From Adineta vaga (taxonomy: Eukaryota; Rotifera): a stretch of DNA of 64,000 bases. Below, piece after piece: positions 43,430 through 53,870 of this stretch. Every line of letters starts with the position of its first letter. Positions within the stretch are counted from its first letter, which is position 1. Under the pieces are notes generated by a model. The model was not told where the DNA came from and ran no database searches. It saw nothing but the letters and a program-made list of their open reading frames with translations. The stretch is from positions 12,400,001 to 12,464,000 of the forward strand of contig CP075497.1 in the NCBI GenBank assembly GCA_021613535.1, given 5' to 3'. The translations under genes were made by a program, and so were the position numbers.

Positions 43430-43531
43430 ATGAAAAGTTCAAAGAGCAAAATTGTTATTCTACTAAGATGTATTAATAAAAGATCACAAGACCAATACAG
43501 ATTAAAAATAAACTGACATAAAATGTCATAT
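43430..43531 (+). repeat. Dispersed ~100-bp repeat, copy C
   Basis: 'aatgaaaagttcaaagagc', 'gttattctactaagatgtat', 'aataaaagatcacaagacc' and 'aaactgacataaaatgtcat' parallel copy B about 390 bp upstream. Confidence 0.65.
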
Positions 43532-44044
43532 AACAAATATTTGTTCTATCTTTAGTTAAAAAGTACTTAAAGTAGAATATTAATTTCATGATTTGATCAA
43601 TGAAAATATGAATACAATCATATCAAGCATGGTATTCATCTGATTCCTTCATTTCAATTTCGAAAATATTGATTCCATGATTGTCTTGTGAATTTGTTTG
43701 AGAAAATTTAATTAACTTTAAAATATTCTTGATAGATGAATAAGAAAAACGATGAGATCACATGATGACATTATCTTTAACCCTCCTAACGGCAATCACA
43801 TGTATTTGTTCGAATTACAAAGCCTCTTCTATATTAAGAAATCGAGAGGTACAGACATCATCATTCAGATAATTCAAACAATCATCTTTGGCTAATTCAA
43901 TACCCTTGAATGTTCTATTCTATCATATGAACATGACCTACAAATTCATTTTTGGCTTAATCTTTCTTCAAGCATATTGGTATCTAACTATTTAAAGCAT
44001 CTCGAACAGGAAAACATTTCATTCGAAATCTTTGCTATTCAATC

Positions 44045-44998
44045 ATGAGTAATTCAACAACGGAAATATTCTTTGATGAAAAACATATTATGCATCAGGT
44101 GAAATTTGCAATTTTATTAACATTACAAATTCCATCACTTGTTTTATCTCTTCTTATTTTAATATTCTTCTCAATACATCGATCGATACTTCGTGCGCGT
44201 CAAAATCAAGCTTTATTTGTTTTATTAATTATCAATTTTATTCAAGTTACATTTGATTTACCAATGGTTATTCATTATAATCATCTTGGTCGTGTTAGTC
44301 CAGCAACACATGCCTATTGTACATGGTGGACATTTCTTGAATATACTTTAAATGGAGCTGGTGAAATGTTAATGGCAACAATATCAATTCAACGACATAT
44401 CATTGTTTTCAATGCTGGTGCATTCAAAATTCGATCATTTCGATATTTATTTCATCATTTACCACTTTTAATTTGTATAATTTATCCAATAATTCTCTAT
44501 TTGATTATAATTGTATTTGATTCATGTGATGGAACACAATGGGATTTTAATGCTAATGTATGTGGTTTGGCAAATTGTTTTATGGTTTATAATAAACCAT
44601 TGGCTGCAGCTGATTGGGGTGTTAATAATGGTTTTCCAATCATTGTGATTACGGTGGCGAATGTTGCATTAATTATTCGAGTTGTTCGACAACGAATTCG
44701 TTGTCATGGATCAGTTTCATGGAGAAAACAACGAAAAATGACATTACAACTGTTAAGTATATCTTGTCTTTATATAATTGCATGGTTTCCAGGAATAATT
44801 GTTGCAATTATTCAACATTTAGTCTTGCCAACATTTCTTTTGGAAATACAAATTGAATATATCTTTTATTTAACATATATGATATGTTTATTTATACCAT
44901 GGATTTGTCTCGGTTTATTTCCTGAGTTTATCAAATGGATTTGGAATGGTATAACACCTCGAAAAACATCAAGTAATGTAGTCAAACCAACAAAATAA
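44045..44998 (+). CDS. Rhodopsin-like 7TM receptor, bdelloid family, paralogue 1
   Basis: Intronless 317-residue protein. Two N-glycosylation sites or acidic residues at the N-terminus (MSNSTTEIF), then seven helices at about 20-42, 57-78, 95-113, 137-160, 188-210, 233-256 and 270-292. Cys at the top of TM3 (AYCTWWTF) and in loop 2 (DSCDGTQ, VCGLANC) can form the usual disulphide. TM3 ends ATISIQRHIIVF, with QRH replacing DRY; TM6 has CLYIIAWFPGII, TM7 ends CLGLFPEFIKW rather than NPxxY. A basic Ser/Lys tail (TPRKTSSNVVKPTK) follows. Ligand and G protein unknown; the intronless clustered arrangement resembles chemosensory or orphan peptide receptors. Closest to 54746 in TM5-TM7 and to the 41-kb pseudogene in loop 2. 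Confidence 0.85.
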   Translation: MSNSTTEIFFDEKHIMHQVKFAILLTLQIPSLVLSLLILIFFSIHRSILRARQNQALFVLLIINFIQVTFDLPMVIHYNHLGRVSPATHAYCTWWTFLEYTLNGAGEMLMATISIQRHIIVFNAGAFKIRSFRYLFHHLPLLICIIYPIILYLIIIVFDSCDGTQWDFNANVCGLANCFMVYNKPLAAADWGVNNGFPIIVITVANVALIIRVVRQRIRCHGSVSWRKQRKMTLQLLSISCLYIIAWFPGIIVAIIQHLVLPTFLLEIQIEYIFYLTYMICLFIPWICLGLFPEFIKWIWNGITPRKTSSNVVKPTK

Positions 44999-45743
44999 CT
45001 TTCATGATTAGTTATTACACTAATTATATAAATTGTATTTGTTCCTACTTTTGAATATTAATCAAGAAATATTATTCCCTTTGTTTGTGTGAATGTTGTC
45101 AATAATAAAATGAAAAAAATATTTCTTTAAAAATTCGATGTGAAATTTACCTGGATATCCAATGAGAATATCCGATAAAAAAAAGATGAAAACCATTGTG
45201 GCTGATAAAAAGACAGACATTCATTCTTTTGACGTATTCACTATGGAAAATTCATTAAAGATAATAATGATTTGAATAACTGAATTCAACTCTTTGAGTA
45301 TTACATATATGAAGATTGGTAGGTGCTAGAATGCTGAACTAAACAGCAATCGACAGAGCATCTTGAAATGAAAAAACGTAGGAGTTTGGCAAATTTTAAA
45401 CTGTACATATTGTTTGGTTAGTATTGTCTACGTTGTTATCGTTAAATCTTTTGCAATTCCAAAAAGATAAATAATTGCATCTCAGTTACTGTGGTTATGA
45501 AATCAGAGTATCTAACTTCATATTGACCGTTTATACCATTCTCACATGTATTATGAACGAACCCGATAGAAGATAGACATGAATTGTGATTTGAATATTG
45601 GCACACAACAAATCCCAACATAGATGTCATTGGTGAGAAATTCAATTGCTATTAGTTGTAAAGAAACAAGCAGGTTTCGAGACTTTGTTTTCGATGAAAC
45701 AACAGACATAATTTTTCAAATTTATTTTCAGTTTAATTAATGA
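44999..45743. other. Intergenic, no recognised gene
   Basis: 3' flank of the receptor and leader of the next gene; contains a near-palindrome around 'ggatatccaatgagaatatcc' at about 45152-45172. No convincing coding frame. Confidence 0.4.
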
Positions 45744-46346
45744 ATGAAATTTACAAAAGTGTTCATTCGAATCAATATTCTCTTGTGGATGATAATGGTG
45801 CATATTTTAGGTGTTGAGATTCGAAGTTATTTTATTGAAAAAGATCCGTTCAATGGATGGACAGATGGACTTTCTATATTTGATTCAAAAGAAAAACATT
45901 TGCTTTATCATGTAAAATCCACTTCTTATTTCTTTGAAAAAAGAGTCGAATTATTTGATCGTTCTTCACAACAAATTACTGCAACATTAACATATTCATA
46001 TAATAATATCAAAGTAAAGCAAGGTGAATTCTCGATTTTAAATTTATCTTCTAATGAACGGCTTAATGGTACAATTAAAGATACTGCTCGTCTTTTTCAT
46101 AACGAGTATATTATGAAATGGAATGAACAAAGTGTTTTAATTGAAACAAAGTTTTTCTCAATATTAACAACATTTCGATATGAAAATCATAATGAAATTT
46201 TAGCAACACTCGACGAACGTGTTTTTTCATCTTTGTGGCGAAATAAATATGATTTACAGGTATTTTCCGACGTTTTACCTGATACACTTTATTTTCTTGT
46301 ACTTACTATTATAGATCGAAATAACGAGCTCGATTTTGATGACTAA
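45744..46346 (+). CDS. Secreted tubby/LURP-one-like protein
   Basis: 200 residues in one exon. A hydrophobic signal peptide occupies residues ~9-24 (INILLWMIMVHILGV). The rest has alternating beta-strand patterns typical of the tubby C-terminal/LURP-one (LOR) fold: 'DGLSIFDSKEKHLLYHVKST', 'KRVELFDRSSQQITATLTYS', 'RYENHNEILATLDERVFSS' and 'LYFLVLTIIDRNNE', i.e. repeated strands around one long terminal helix-like segment. Proteins of this fold bind phosphoinositides or membranes in other organisms; a secreted version is unusual and its role is unknown. The fold assignment is moderate, from pattern only. Stop TAA at 46344-46346 after DFDD. It lies between receptor genes on the same strand. Confidence 0.5.
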   Translation: MKFTKVFIRINILLWMIMVHILGVEIRSYFIEKDPFNGWTDGLSIFDSKEKHLLYHVKSTSYFFEKRVELFDRSSQQITATLTYSYNNIKVKQGEFSILNLSSNERLNGTIKDTARLFHNEYIMKWNEQSVLIETKFFSILTTFRYENHNEILATLDERVFSSLWRNKYDLQVFSDVLPDTLYFLVLTIIDRNNELDFDD

Positions 46347-46569
46347 AATCAAAAGTATTTCTGAAAAAAAAGATCTTTTCCTGAAATTTTGTTATTAATT
46401 TCATGTAAATAAATTTACAATCGAAAAATTTCATTCGCACTATATTGAATAAAAACGAGAAAGCTCTTTTGTTTTTCTCTTATATGCATTAGATATCATG
46501 ATGATGATATTGATAATAATATCTATTACGAAGAAATAGAAATATCATTCATTATTCTTTTAGAAAATA

Positions 46570-47431
46570 ATGAAAAGTTATTCAAAATTTATCTTTGTTT
46601 TTATTCAATTGACATTCGTTCGATCCGAAGATCTCAGGTCGAATAGTTTTTATCGGAAACTATTGACGACAACGAAGCAATTAAAAATTCTCTTCAATTC
46701 TATAATTTCGTCAATATAAAAGAAATACCAGCTAATGATTACTTTTTACTATCGGCACAAATTGAAGCTGAAAAAACAATTTCGATTACTTATATGAAAT
46801 CAACCATTACTCTTTCCCATTACAAAAAATGGCCTAATTTACAAATTCACCAACACGACGATACTTCTTGGAAAAGTATGATTTCCTTAATAGTCTTTAT
46901 CAGATATTCAAATTGCCTTCTAATATCTATTTATATTTTCTATTTCGAAGTTACAGAGATATCACGAAATCTTTCAGATAAAAGCTATGATTATTTTTAG
47001 GAATGAACGTCATATTTTTAATCGATGTGGGCGTCTGACAACGACGAATCGCAATGATTCATTGTTGGTCCTTTTTATTGTACTCATGATTTTGTTGTGT
47101 GTTATGATATGTTTTAAATGTTTACTAGAGCAAGAATCTACAGCTGCTGCCGAAAATATCGGACGGAACGACACTTCTGAGATCAACAATAACTCTCCTC
47201 CACATGCTGTAATCTTAAGAACTTTAGAGTTGACAGAGCAATCATTAATTACAGAACGTACGAGTGAATTAACCGCATGTTACAACATCAACTTTATCTT
47301 TACTACCATCTTACAAAGATACGATGCAACAGTGTTCAAAACTACTTTTACCGGACGAAGAGAATTTATCACCACCAACCTATGATGATTTTATGCGAAA
47401 AAATAATGCAATAGATTCAACTATTTTATAA
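46570..47431 (+). pseudogene. Single-pass membrane protein with PPxY tail, frame-broken
   Basis: Signal-like start MKSYSKFIFVFIQLTF at 46570, then protein-like segments in shifting frames: an extracellular stretch (EIPANDYFLLSAQIEAEKTI near 46720-46790), a TM helix (SLLVLFIVLMILLCVMICF, 47053-47113) and an acidic cytosolic part to about 47275. The cytosolic tail then continues in a different frame as LSLLPSYKDTMQQ, CSKLLLPDEENLSPPTYDDFM, ending at TAA 47429-47431. The tail's PSY and PPTYDDFM are WW-domain/NEDD4-type motifs. Some shifts may be introns, but between about 47260 and 47285 no GT-AG pair restores frame, so at least one indel is likely. Family unknown. Confidence 0.45.
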
Positions 47432-48790
47432 TTTTCATTTTTCTAAAGAACGTAAACGTAAAACAAAGATTAACAAACTATCAATTAAACAATAATAAGT
47501 TTAACGAATTTCATATCGTTAGAGATCCAGACGTTGGAGATGATGGTACCGCATGAATTTCTGCAGACATAATTCAAAATGATCTCCAACTAGAAGTTCA
47601 AAATAAACTGTCAATAATATACATTCTCGATGTCTTATGAGAAATTAGTGATTATCTATTTCCAATTGATCAATCTTAAATGATTTCATTAATAAAATCT
47701 TCAATTAACATATCGAATAAAAGTACTGAAGAAAATGAACTTCGAAAGAGTATAAATTTCTAATGAATATTTATATAAAATATCAAATCATGTCGAATTT
47801 AATAAATCAAATAAAATATTAGTACAAATTCTGTTCTTCTATATTATTCGTCAAGAACACCTTTTGAATATCAATTGAAATGATTTGATTAAAAAATATT
47901 CAAAATATTTCATAAATATGAGAAAACATCCCTCCGTCTTTTGTACTCTTCATACAGGAACACGTGATGAGTATAAATAAAAGTGAAGATGAACTCATAA
48001 TCTTGTCTATACGACTGAGTCAAGAGTACCATGAAACCAAACGTTTCCGCACTGGATTTTTCGACATGGGATAACACAAGAAAAACTTCACTGTGTTATT
48101 TTGATATAATTCACTTGATCATCGTTATCACACACTTTGAAAACATTTCCCTCTCGAGAGAATTTTGATAAAAGCACAAAGCCAGTCAATAGTTGTATCG
48201 TCGTATCTAAAATGTCACGCTTGTTTCTCCATTGACTATTTTCTTACTTTATCTAGAGGAGTTTATCAAAAGCATACTTTAACATCAATTTCTAAATTAA
48301 AGATAACATTAATCTTATTTTTATTTCTAAGAGGAAATTAAGAAACATAGGTAGGTTTTTCTGACCTTCCTTTCTGAAATGATGAGAAAGAACAAAGTTA
48401 TTTGGAAGATTTGAAAATTTGACTTCTATGACACCGACAGTTTTCTATTGAAATCTTCGAAATAAAATGTTTCTAGTTTTTTCCAACATGTAATAAAAGA
48501 AAAGAATTTAAGTCATGTGAAATGAAGATTATCGGTAATTCTATTTCTATTTTAAGTCAATTTCTCAACCTGAATTATTAAAAATATCGACATATTAAAT
48601 CTTCTATTAATTCATCATTTATTTTCTGTCTATTTGAAAACGTCATTAATTGATGACATCAACATATTTTGATTGGTTAAAATTCAGATAATTACGAATA
48701 TTCTTAAGATTTTTCTTATTACACTGTCTGTCCCTCAAAGTAATCTTAACATTTTTTAATAATAATGAAAAATTTCTTTACTCAACTCAT
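47432..48790. other. Upstream region of receptor paralogue 2
   Basis: No gene recognised. Parts align with the region before the 40.9-kb receptor pseudogene: 47900-48010 with 40360-40470 and 48720-48800 with 40770-40860, including the conserved actcatttatataaaa box. Confidence 0.5.
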
Positions 48791-48800
48791 TTATATAAAA
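48790..48800 (+). promoter_or_regulatory. TATA-box-like element of receptor paralogue 2
   Basis: 'tttatataaaa' about 60 nt before the ATG at 48859; the same 'ctcatttatataaaa' occurs before the pseudogene at about 40841-40855, so it was conserved or copied with the gene. Confidence 0.55.
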
Positions 48801-48858
48801 AAAATTTCAATAGGAAATCGACAATAACATTTATTCGTTTAGTCATTTCAAAATAATA

Positions 48859-49821
48859 ATGAATGAAACAATCTCCGAAATATTTGAAGATGAAAAATAT
48901 ATTCTTCATCAAACAAAATTTGTGATTTTATTAACATTACAAATTCAATCAATTCTTATTTCAATTCTTATGTTCATTTTTTTCTTTACACATCGAGCGA
49001 TTCTTCATATTCGTCAAAATCAATCGTTGCTTCTTCTATTAATTGTCAATTTTATCCAAGTTACATTTGATTTACCAATGGTTATTCATTTCAATCGTCT
49101 TGGTCGTGTTAGTCCAGCAACAAATGCTTATTGTAAATGGTGGACATTTCTTGAATATACTTTAAATGGAGCTGGTGAAATGTTAATGGCAACAATATCA
49201 ATTCAACGACATATTCTTATATTTCATGTTAATCTATTTAATAATCGATTGTATCGATATTTATTTCATCATTTACCACTTTTAATTTGTATAGTTTATC
49301 CAATAATTCTCTATTTGATTATAATTGTATTTGATTCGTGTGATGGAACACAATGGGATTATAGTTCTAATGTATGTGGTTTAGCTAATTGCTATCTTGT
49401 TTATAATAAAGTCTTAGGAACTTTTGATTGGGCAGTGGATAATGGTACACCGATTTTTCTAATAATTCTTGCAAATGTAGGACTTGTTTTGCGTGTTGTT
49501 CGACAAAGACTTCGCCGTCAAGGATTAATTACATGGCGAAAACAACGTCGTATGACAATTCAATTATTAAGTGTTTCATTTCTCTATTTTTTTGCGTGGT
49601 TTCCAAATATTTTTATTGGTATAATTCAACAATTGTTTAATCCAACATTTTTATTTGATATTCAATTTAATTATATTTTTGATTTAACTTATTTGATTTG
49701 TCTTTTATTACCATGGATATGTCTTGGTTTATTTCCTGAATTTATTAAATGGATTCGAAAACTTTTCTCGAAACGAAATCAAAGACAAATGACGATTCGA
49801 CCAGTAAATGATTTGACGTAA
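48859..49821 (+). CDS. Rhodopsin-like 7TM receptor, bdelloid family, paralogue 2
   Basis: Intronless, 320 residues, same architecture as the 44-kb receptor: acidic N-terminus (MNETISEIFEDEKYIL), seven helices, TM3-end ATISIQRHILIF, loop-2 cysteines DSCDGTQW and CGLANC. It differs in TM5-TM7 (GTPIFLIILANVGLVLRVV, FLYFFAWFPNIFIGIIQQLF, FDLTYLICLLLPWICLGLFP) and has a basic tail (FSKRNQRQMTIRPVND). From the TM2 region to loop 2 the DNA is almost identical to the 54746 gene, while TM5-TM7 resemble the 41-kb pseudogene, so the gene is a mosaic. Probably a plasma-membrane receptor; ligand unknown. No lesions. Confidence 0.85.
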   Translation: MNETISEIFEDEKYILHQTKFVILLTLQIQSILISILMFIFFFTHRAILHIRQNQSLLLLLIVNFIQVTFDLPMVIHFNRLGRVSPATNAYCKWWTFLEYTLNGAGEMLMATISIQRHILIFHVNLFNNRLYRYLFHHLPLLICIVYPIILYLIIIVFDSCDGTQWDYSSNVCGLANCYLVYNKVLGTFDWAVDNGTPIFLIILANVGLVLRVVRQRLRRQGLITWRKQRRMTIQLLSVSFLYFFAWFPNIFIGIIQQLFNPTFLFDIQFNYIFDLTYLICLLLPWICLGLFPEFIKWIRKLFSKRNQRQMTIRPVNDLT

Positions 49822-50492
49822 TTTATATAACCTTTTCATTAAAAAAAAAAGTGCACGAAGATGTTAAGGAGATTAGATTTTTCTACTCAACTAATATATG
49901 ATTCAATGGATTATAAATGACAAACGTAAATAATCTGTCATATTACAAGTCAGGATTTTCGAATGTGTGTTATAGATAAGTTTATTAATCGTCTTACTGT
50001 TCAATTTCTTTGATTGAATCAGATAAGGAACATTCATATATTTATCAACATAGATAAGAACTATAATATAGCAATGTAATATTTTGAATTGACAATGATT
50101 AATATACGCTCATTTTTTACTGTTGTTGTATTTTAATATAAAATATTAATGATAAATATAGGGACGGTATAAATTGATTTCTTTTTTGATAATTTTTCTG
50201 AAAAAAAGATATGAACATAAAATGAAAATTACTTTGAATTAGTCTGGAATTGTTCTCTGATAAAAACACCTTTTTTTTTAAAGTATGTTCATCTGTTAGA
50301 GTTTTAACAATGATATTCTTGTTATGTTTGCTTGGAAAATATTTGAAATAAATAGTTTAGACTAATCTTTTGTTTTTAGTCAGAAAACTAATCATTTAAA
50401 TCAACGCTTGAAATTGTAATTACTGTGTTTTTCATAAAACATTGATAGAAAAAAGTTTCAGTTTTTTTTACATTGAGAAAATATAATTAAAG
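49822..50492. other. Intergenic, no recognised gene
   Basis: Receptor 3' flank and ART-fusion promoter region, AT-rich, without a recognised motif. Confidence 0.4.
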
Positions 50493-53400
50493 ATGACAAA
50501 TTATGATGAAAATCCTAACTTATTGATGAAAGATTATAATAATCATCAAATTGAACGAGGAGAATCCAACATTAACCATCAACTGGAACATAAAAATTCA
50601 TACAAATTCAAACGAATCGTCGATTCACCAAAAACGTTTGATGTACAACATCGACATTCAACTAATGAAGAAGCGCTTAATCAAGAACAAATAATTATGC
50701 AAGAATCATTACGAAACAATCCTCGAGTTGTAGAATTGATCAATCAATCGCAATCATTACCTATCACAATCGCGATCAGTGAAATTAAAATAAATTTTAA
50801 TCCTCTTGAAGGATATGCTGAAAAACCAATATTGCCACTTTCCAAAGCATGTATTCCACTAAAGAGTATCTTTTACAATTTATCTTTCTATGTTCAACAA
50901 GCACTAGAAGAAACATCAGAGCAACCAGCAGATGGATTAACAATTGATGAAAGTGCTGCTATACGTCTTTATACGTTAGAATGGGAAAAACCACATCGAA
51001 GTCTGTATTCAATGCTTAATTTTCATTTGAAAAATATTAATCGTACTGATCTTCTTCCCTATTTTCAACATTTAAAACTCTTCATAACTGCTCTTGCAAA
51101 ACTACCCTGTGTACCACCATTAACTATTCGGCGAGGAGTAACAAAAAATTTAACTGAAGATTTTCCTCCAGGTATGAAAGTGACATGGTGAGCATTTTCA
51201 TCTTGCACAACTGAAATGACTGTTTTGGAGAATAATATGTTTTTGGGTAATACAGGAAATCAAACACTATTTTCAGTTGAAGCAATTAATTGTCGAACAA
51301 TTCGTGCACATTCACATTTTATTACTGAAGATGAAATTCTTCTTCTTCCCGGTACTCAAATGGTTGTTCAATCACAACTAAGTCCAGCATCTGATCTTTA
51401 TATTATTCATTTAAAACAAATTATATCAGAGAATATTTTATTAGAACCTCCATTCGAAAGTATGTATCAGATTTTTAAGTATTTATCAATGACAAAGAGT
51501 CCCGCTCATACACTATAGAGTTATTCTTTTTCTCCGTAAAGTTTCACATATAAACTGTAACACTGACCGCATGGCAAATATTGAGAAGACTTTATGGTTT
51601 TAAGGCCTCATTCTTCGACAGTCATGAATACACAAGGTGGATTCTAGGATCTTTCAAGAACCGCTTTCTCTCTTGATCCTCTGTTCAATAGGATAGGTCC
51701 TGTGAATATTCGAATACTCTCCGATGAAAGTTCTATCACAAGAAAAGATCGTTGTAGACTTGAGAATATATCTTCGTTTATGTTCTGTTGTGGCCGATGT
51801 GTATAGGTTAGCGACTTTTGACTCACTAACAGACAGATACTGAACAATATGCATATAAATTACTATATTTTTGTTATTTAGATGCACACATTTATCCAGA
51901 GAAAAAGTAAATTTCATATTTTATGTTTTTAACAATTTATCTTTTATTCCATTTTTGACTATAGAATTGCAAGACGTCAGTGGTACCGTAAGAAAAGAGT
52001 AATCATTCCAATTGGCTTTTTAATTACTCTGATTATTGGAAGTATTATAATTGGTTCAGTTTTAGGAAAAAGATCTAACAGATACTCATCAGGTATAGTT
52101 CTCAGAAACTTTTCTTTTGACAAAACAAATATGCGTTACACGGTTACTTTGACTTTTGTCGAAGAAGTTGAGACCGGATGTGAACTGAAGTTGTAAGTTG
52201 AATCTATTCGTTACATTGTTCTTTTTCCAGGACTAAACTGCGATAATCCATTTGATGCACCCAGCTTTTATATTGCGGGAAAAGAACCACGAGCTCCGAC
52301 GTTTGGCTACTTTGACGACGACAACATAGTAGACGTGGCAGTGGCCAATTTTCGAGATGATAGTATTATGTTATTTCGTGGTATTGGTGATGTATCACTT
52401 CAGGTTTTAGGTAAAAATACGGTTGGAAGAACATCACGGTCTCTCGTCTCATCTGATTTTAATAATGATAATAAACCAGATCTCGTAGTTGTCAATCGAG
52501 AGGATAAAAGTATTAGTATCCTGTTTGGAGAAGGAAATGGAAGATTTCAGACCGTAGTGAACTATAAAACAGGCACGCGTCTATTCTCTATTATATCAGG
52601 TGATTTCAATGCAGATGGCAATCTTGATCTCGTTGTATTCACTCATAATAATCGTACTATGCACATCTTTTGGGGCAATAAAAATGGTTCTTTTCAAACT
52701 GTAACGCACTATAATGCTGGTGTTCATGTGTGTTCAGCTGTGTTGGGAGATATTAACAAAGATAAGAAACCAGATCTGATAACAGCTAATTGTATTAGTA
52801 ACACCATTAATGTACTACTTGGTAATGATAACAAAACGTTTCAGCTTTCTGAGTCCTATATTGTGAATATGAAGCCACTGGTTTTGGTCTCAGATGATTT
52901 TGATAGCGATAAGAACATGGACATCGCCGTTATTCATTCTGACAGCAGTGGAGACGTTACAATACTTCTTGGAAAAGAAAATGGAACATTTATGGTATCA
53001 TCAAGTTATCCAGTTGGTAAGGGTCCATTTGCTGTTATATCGAATGACTTGAATAATGACAATCAATCAGATCTAATAGTAGCTAACTATTTTGACGATA
53101 CGATTAGTGTACTCCTTAGACAAAAGAAAGGAAACATTTTTCAAACTGCACGAAATCATCAAGTTGGTAAAGGACCATCCTCTCTTGTATCTGATGATTT
53201 TAATGGTGATCAAATATTAGATATAGTAGTGACTAATCGAAATGCAGATACTATTAGTCTATTGATTGGGTATGGTAATGGTAGTTTTCAAAAGTCAGTA
53301 TTTTATAGAATTCATAATTATCCAGATTCGATTATATCATGTGATTTCAATAAAGATAGTAAATCGGATATAGTATTGATTAATGTCAACATAGGTGTTA

Positions 53401-53870
53401 CCGTACTACTTGGCAAAGGAGATGGTACATTTCATACGCCAACATTATTTGAAGCGGGTAAAATACTAAGCTCTGTAGTATCAGGTGATTTTGATAGTGA
53501 TAATAAAATGGATTTAGCAGTAACCAGTTACTTGGACGGCACGGTCGGTGTGTTATTTGGGAATGACGATGGGACATTTCAACCACCAATATACAATAAT
53601 ATTACTTCGCAGTTATGGTCTATCTTGACAGGCGATTTTAATAATGACAATAAACTTGATTTGGTAGTGAGTCTCTATTTGAAAAAAGTTATTATATTAT
53701 TGATTGGCAATGGAAGTGGTACTTTTCGAGCTCCATTACGATATACCATAGAAGGAAGAGTATTAACTATTACTTCGAGTGATCTTAATAACGACAAGAA
53801 ACTCGATCTAATTGCGACAAGCAGAGATCCTGATGGATTATATGTTTTCTTGAACATTTGTCAAAACTAA
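50493..53870 (+). CDS. ADP-ribosyltransferase - TM - VCBS/FG-GAP propeller fusion, with an in-frame TGA
   Basis: Four exons by frame: 50493-51459, a 25-nt mini-exon 51882-51906, 51965-52092 and 52231-53870. Domains in order: a ~110-residue low-complexity N-terminus; an R-S-E ART domain with Arg in 'TIRRGV', Ser in 'AFSSCT' and Glu in 'TEDEILLLPGT'; a basic stretch (KIARRQWYRKKR); one TM helix (VIIPIGFLITLIIGSIIIGSVLG); then about ten ~46-residue VCBS/FG-GAP repeats (e.g. SGDFNADGNLDLVVFTHNN, GDFNNDNKLDLVVS) with DxDxDxxxD-like calcium loops. Positive-inside reasoning puts the ART in the cytosol and the propeller outside. TGA at 51189-51191 falls between the Arg and Ser motifs, directly after a TGG codon, so the allele gives a truncated product unless read through; everything after stays open. 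The first intron is exceptionally long (422 nt). Confidence 0.75.
51460..51881 (+). other. Unusually long intron of the ART-VCBS gene
   Basis: 422 nt against 50-60 nt for most introns here (donor GAAA|GTATGT, acceptor tttgttatttag). Its interior (about 51580-51830) is less AT-rich than neighbouring introns and may hold an inserted sequence, but no family is recognised. Confidence 0.5.

Larger units (their letters stand above)
42573..44044. promoter_or_regulatory. Upstream region of the 44045 receptor with repeats
   Basis: Contains two copies of the dispersed ~100-bp repeat and, at 43758-43764 and 43796-43802, paired TCACATG (E-box type) motifs that recur upstream of the 54746 receptor at 54495-54501 and 54520-54526, followed in both by 'cttctatatt'/'tttctatatt'. 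No coding sequence is recognised. Confidence 0.45.
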
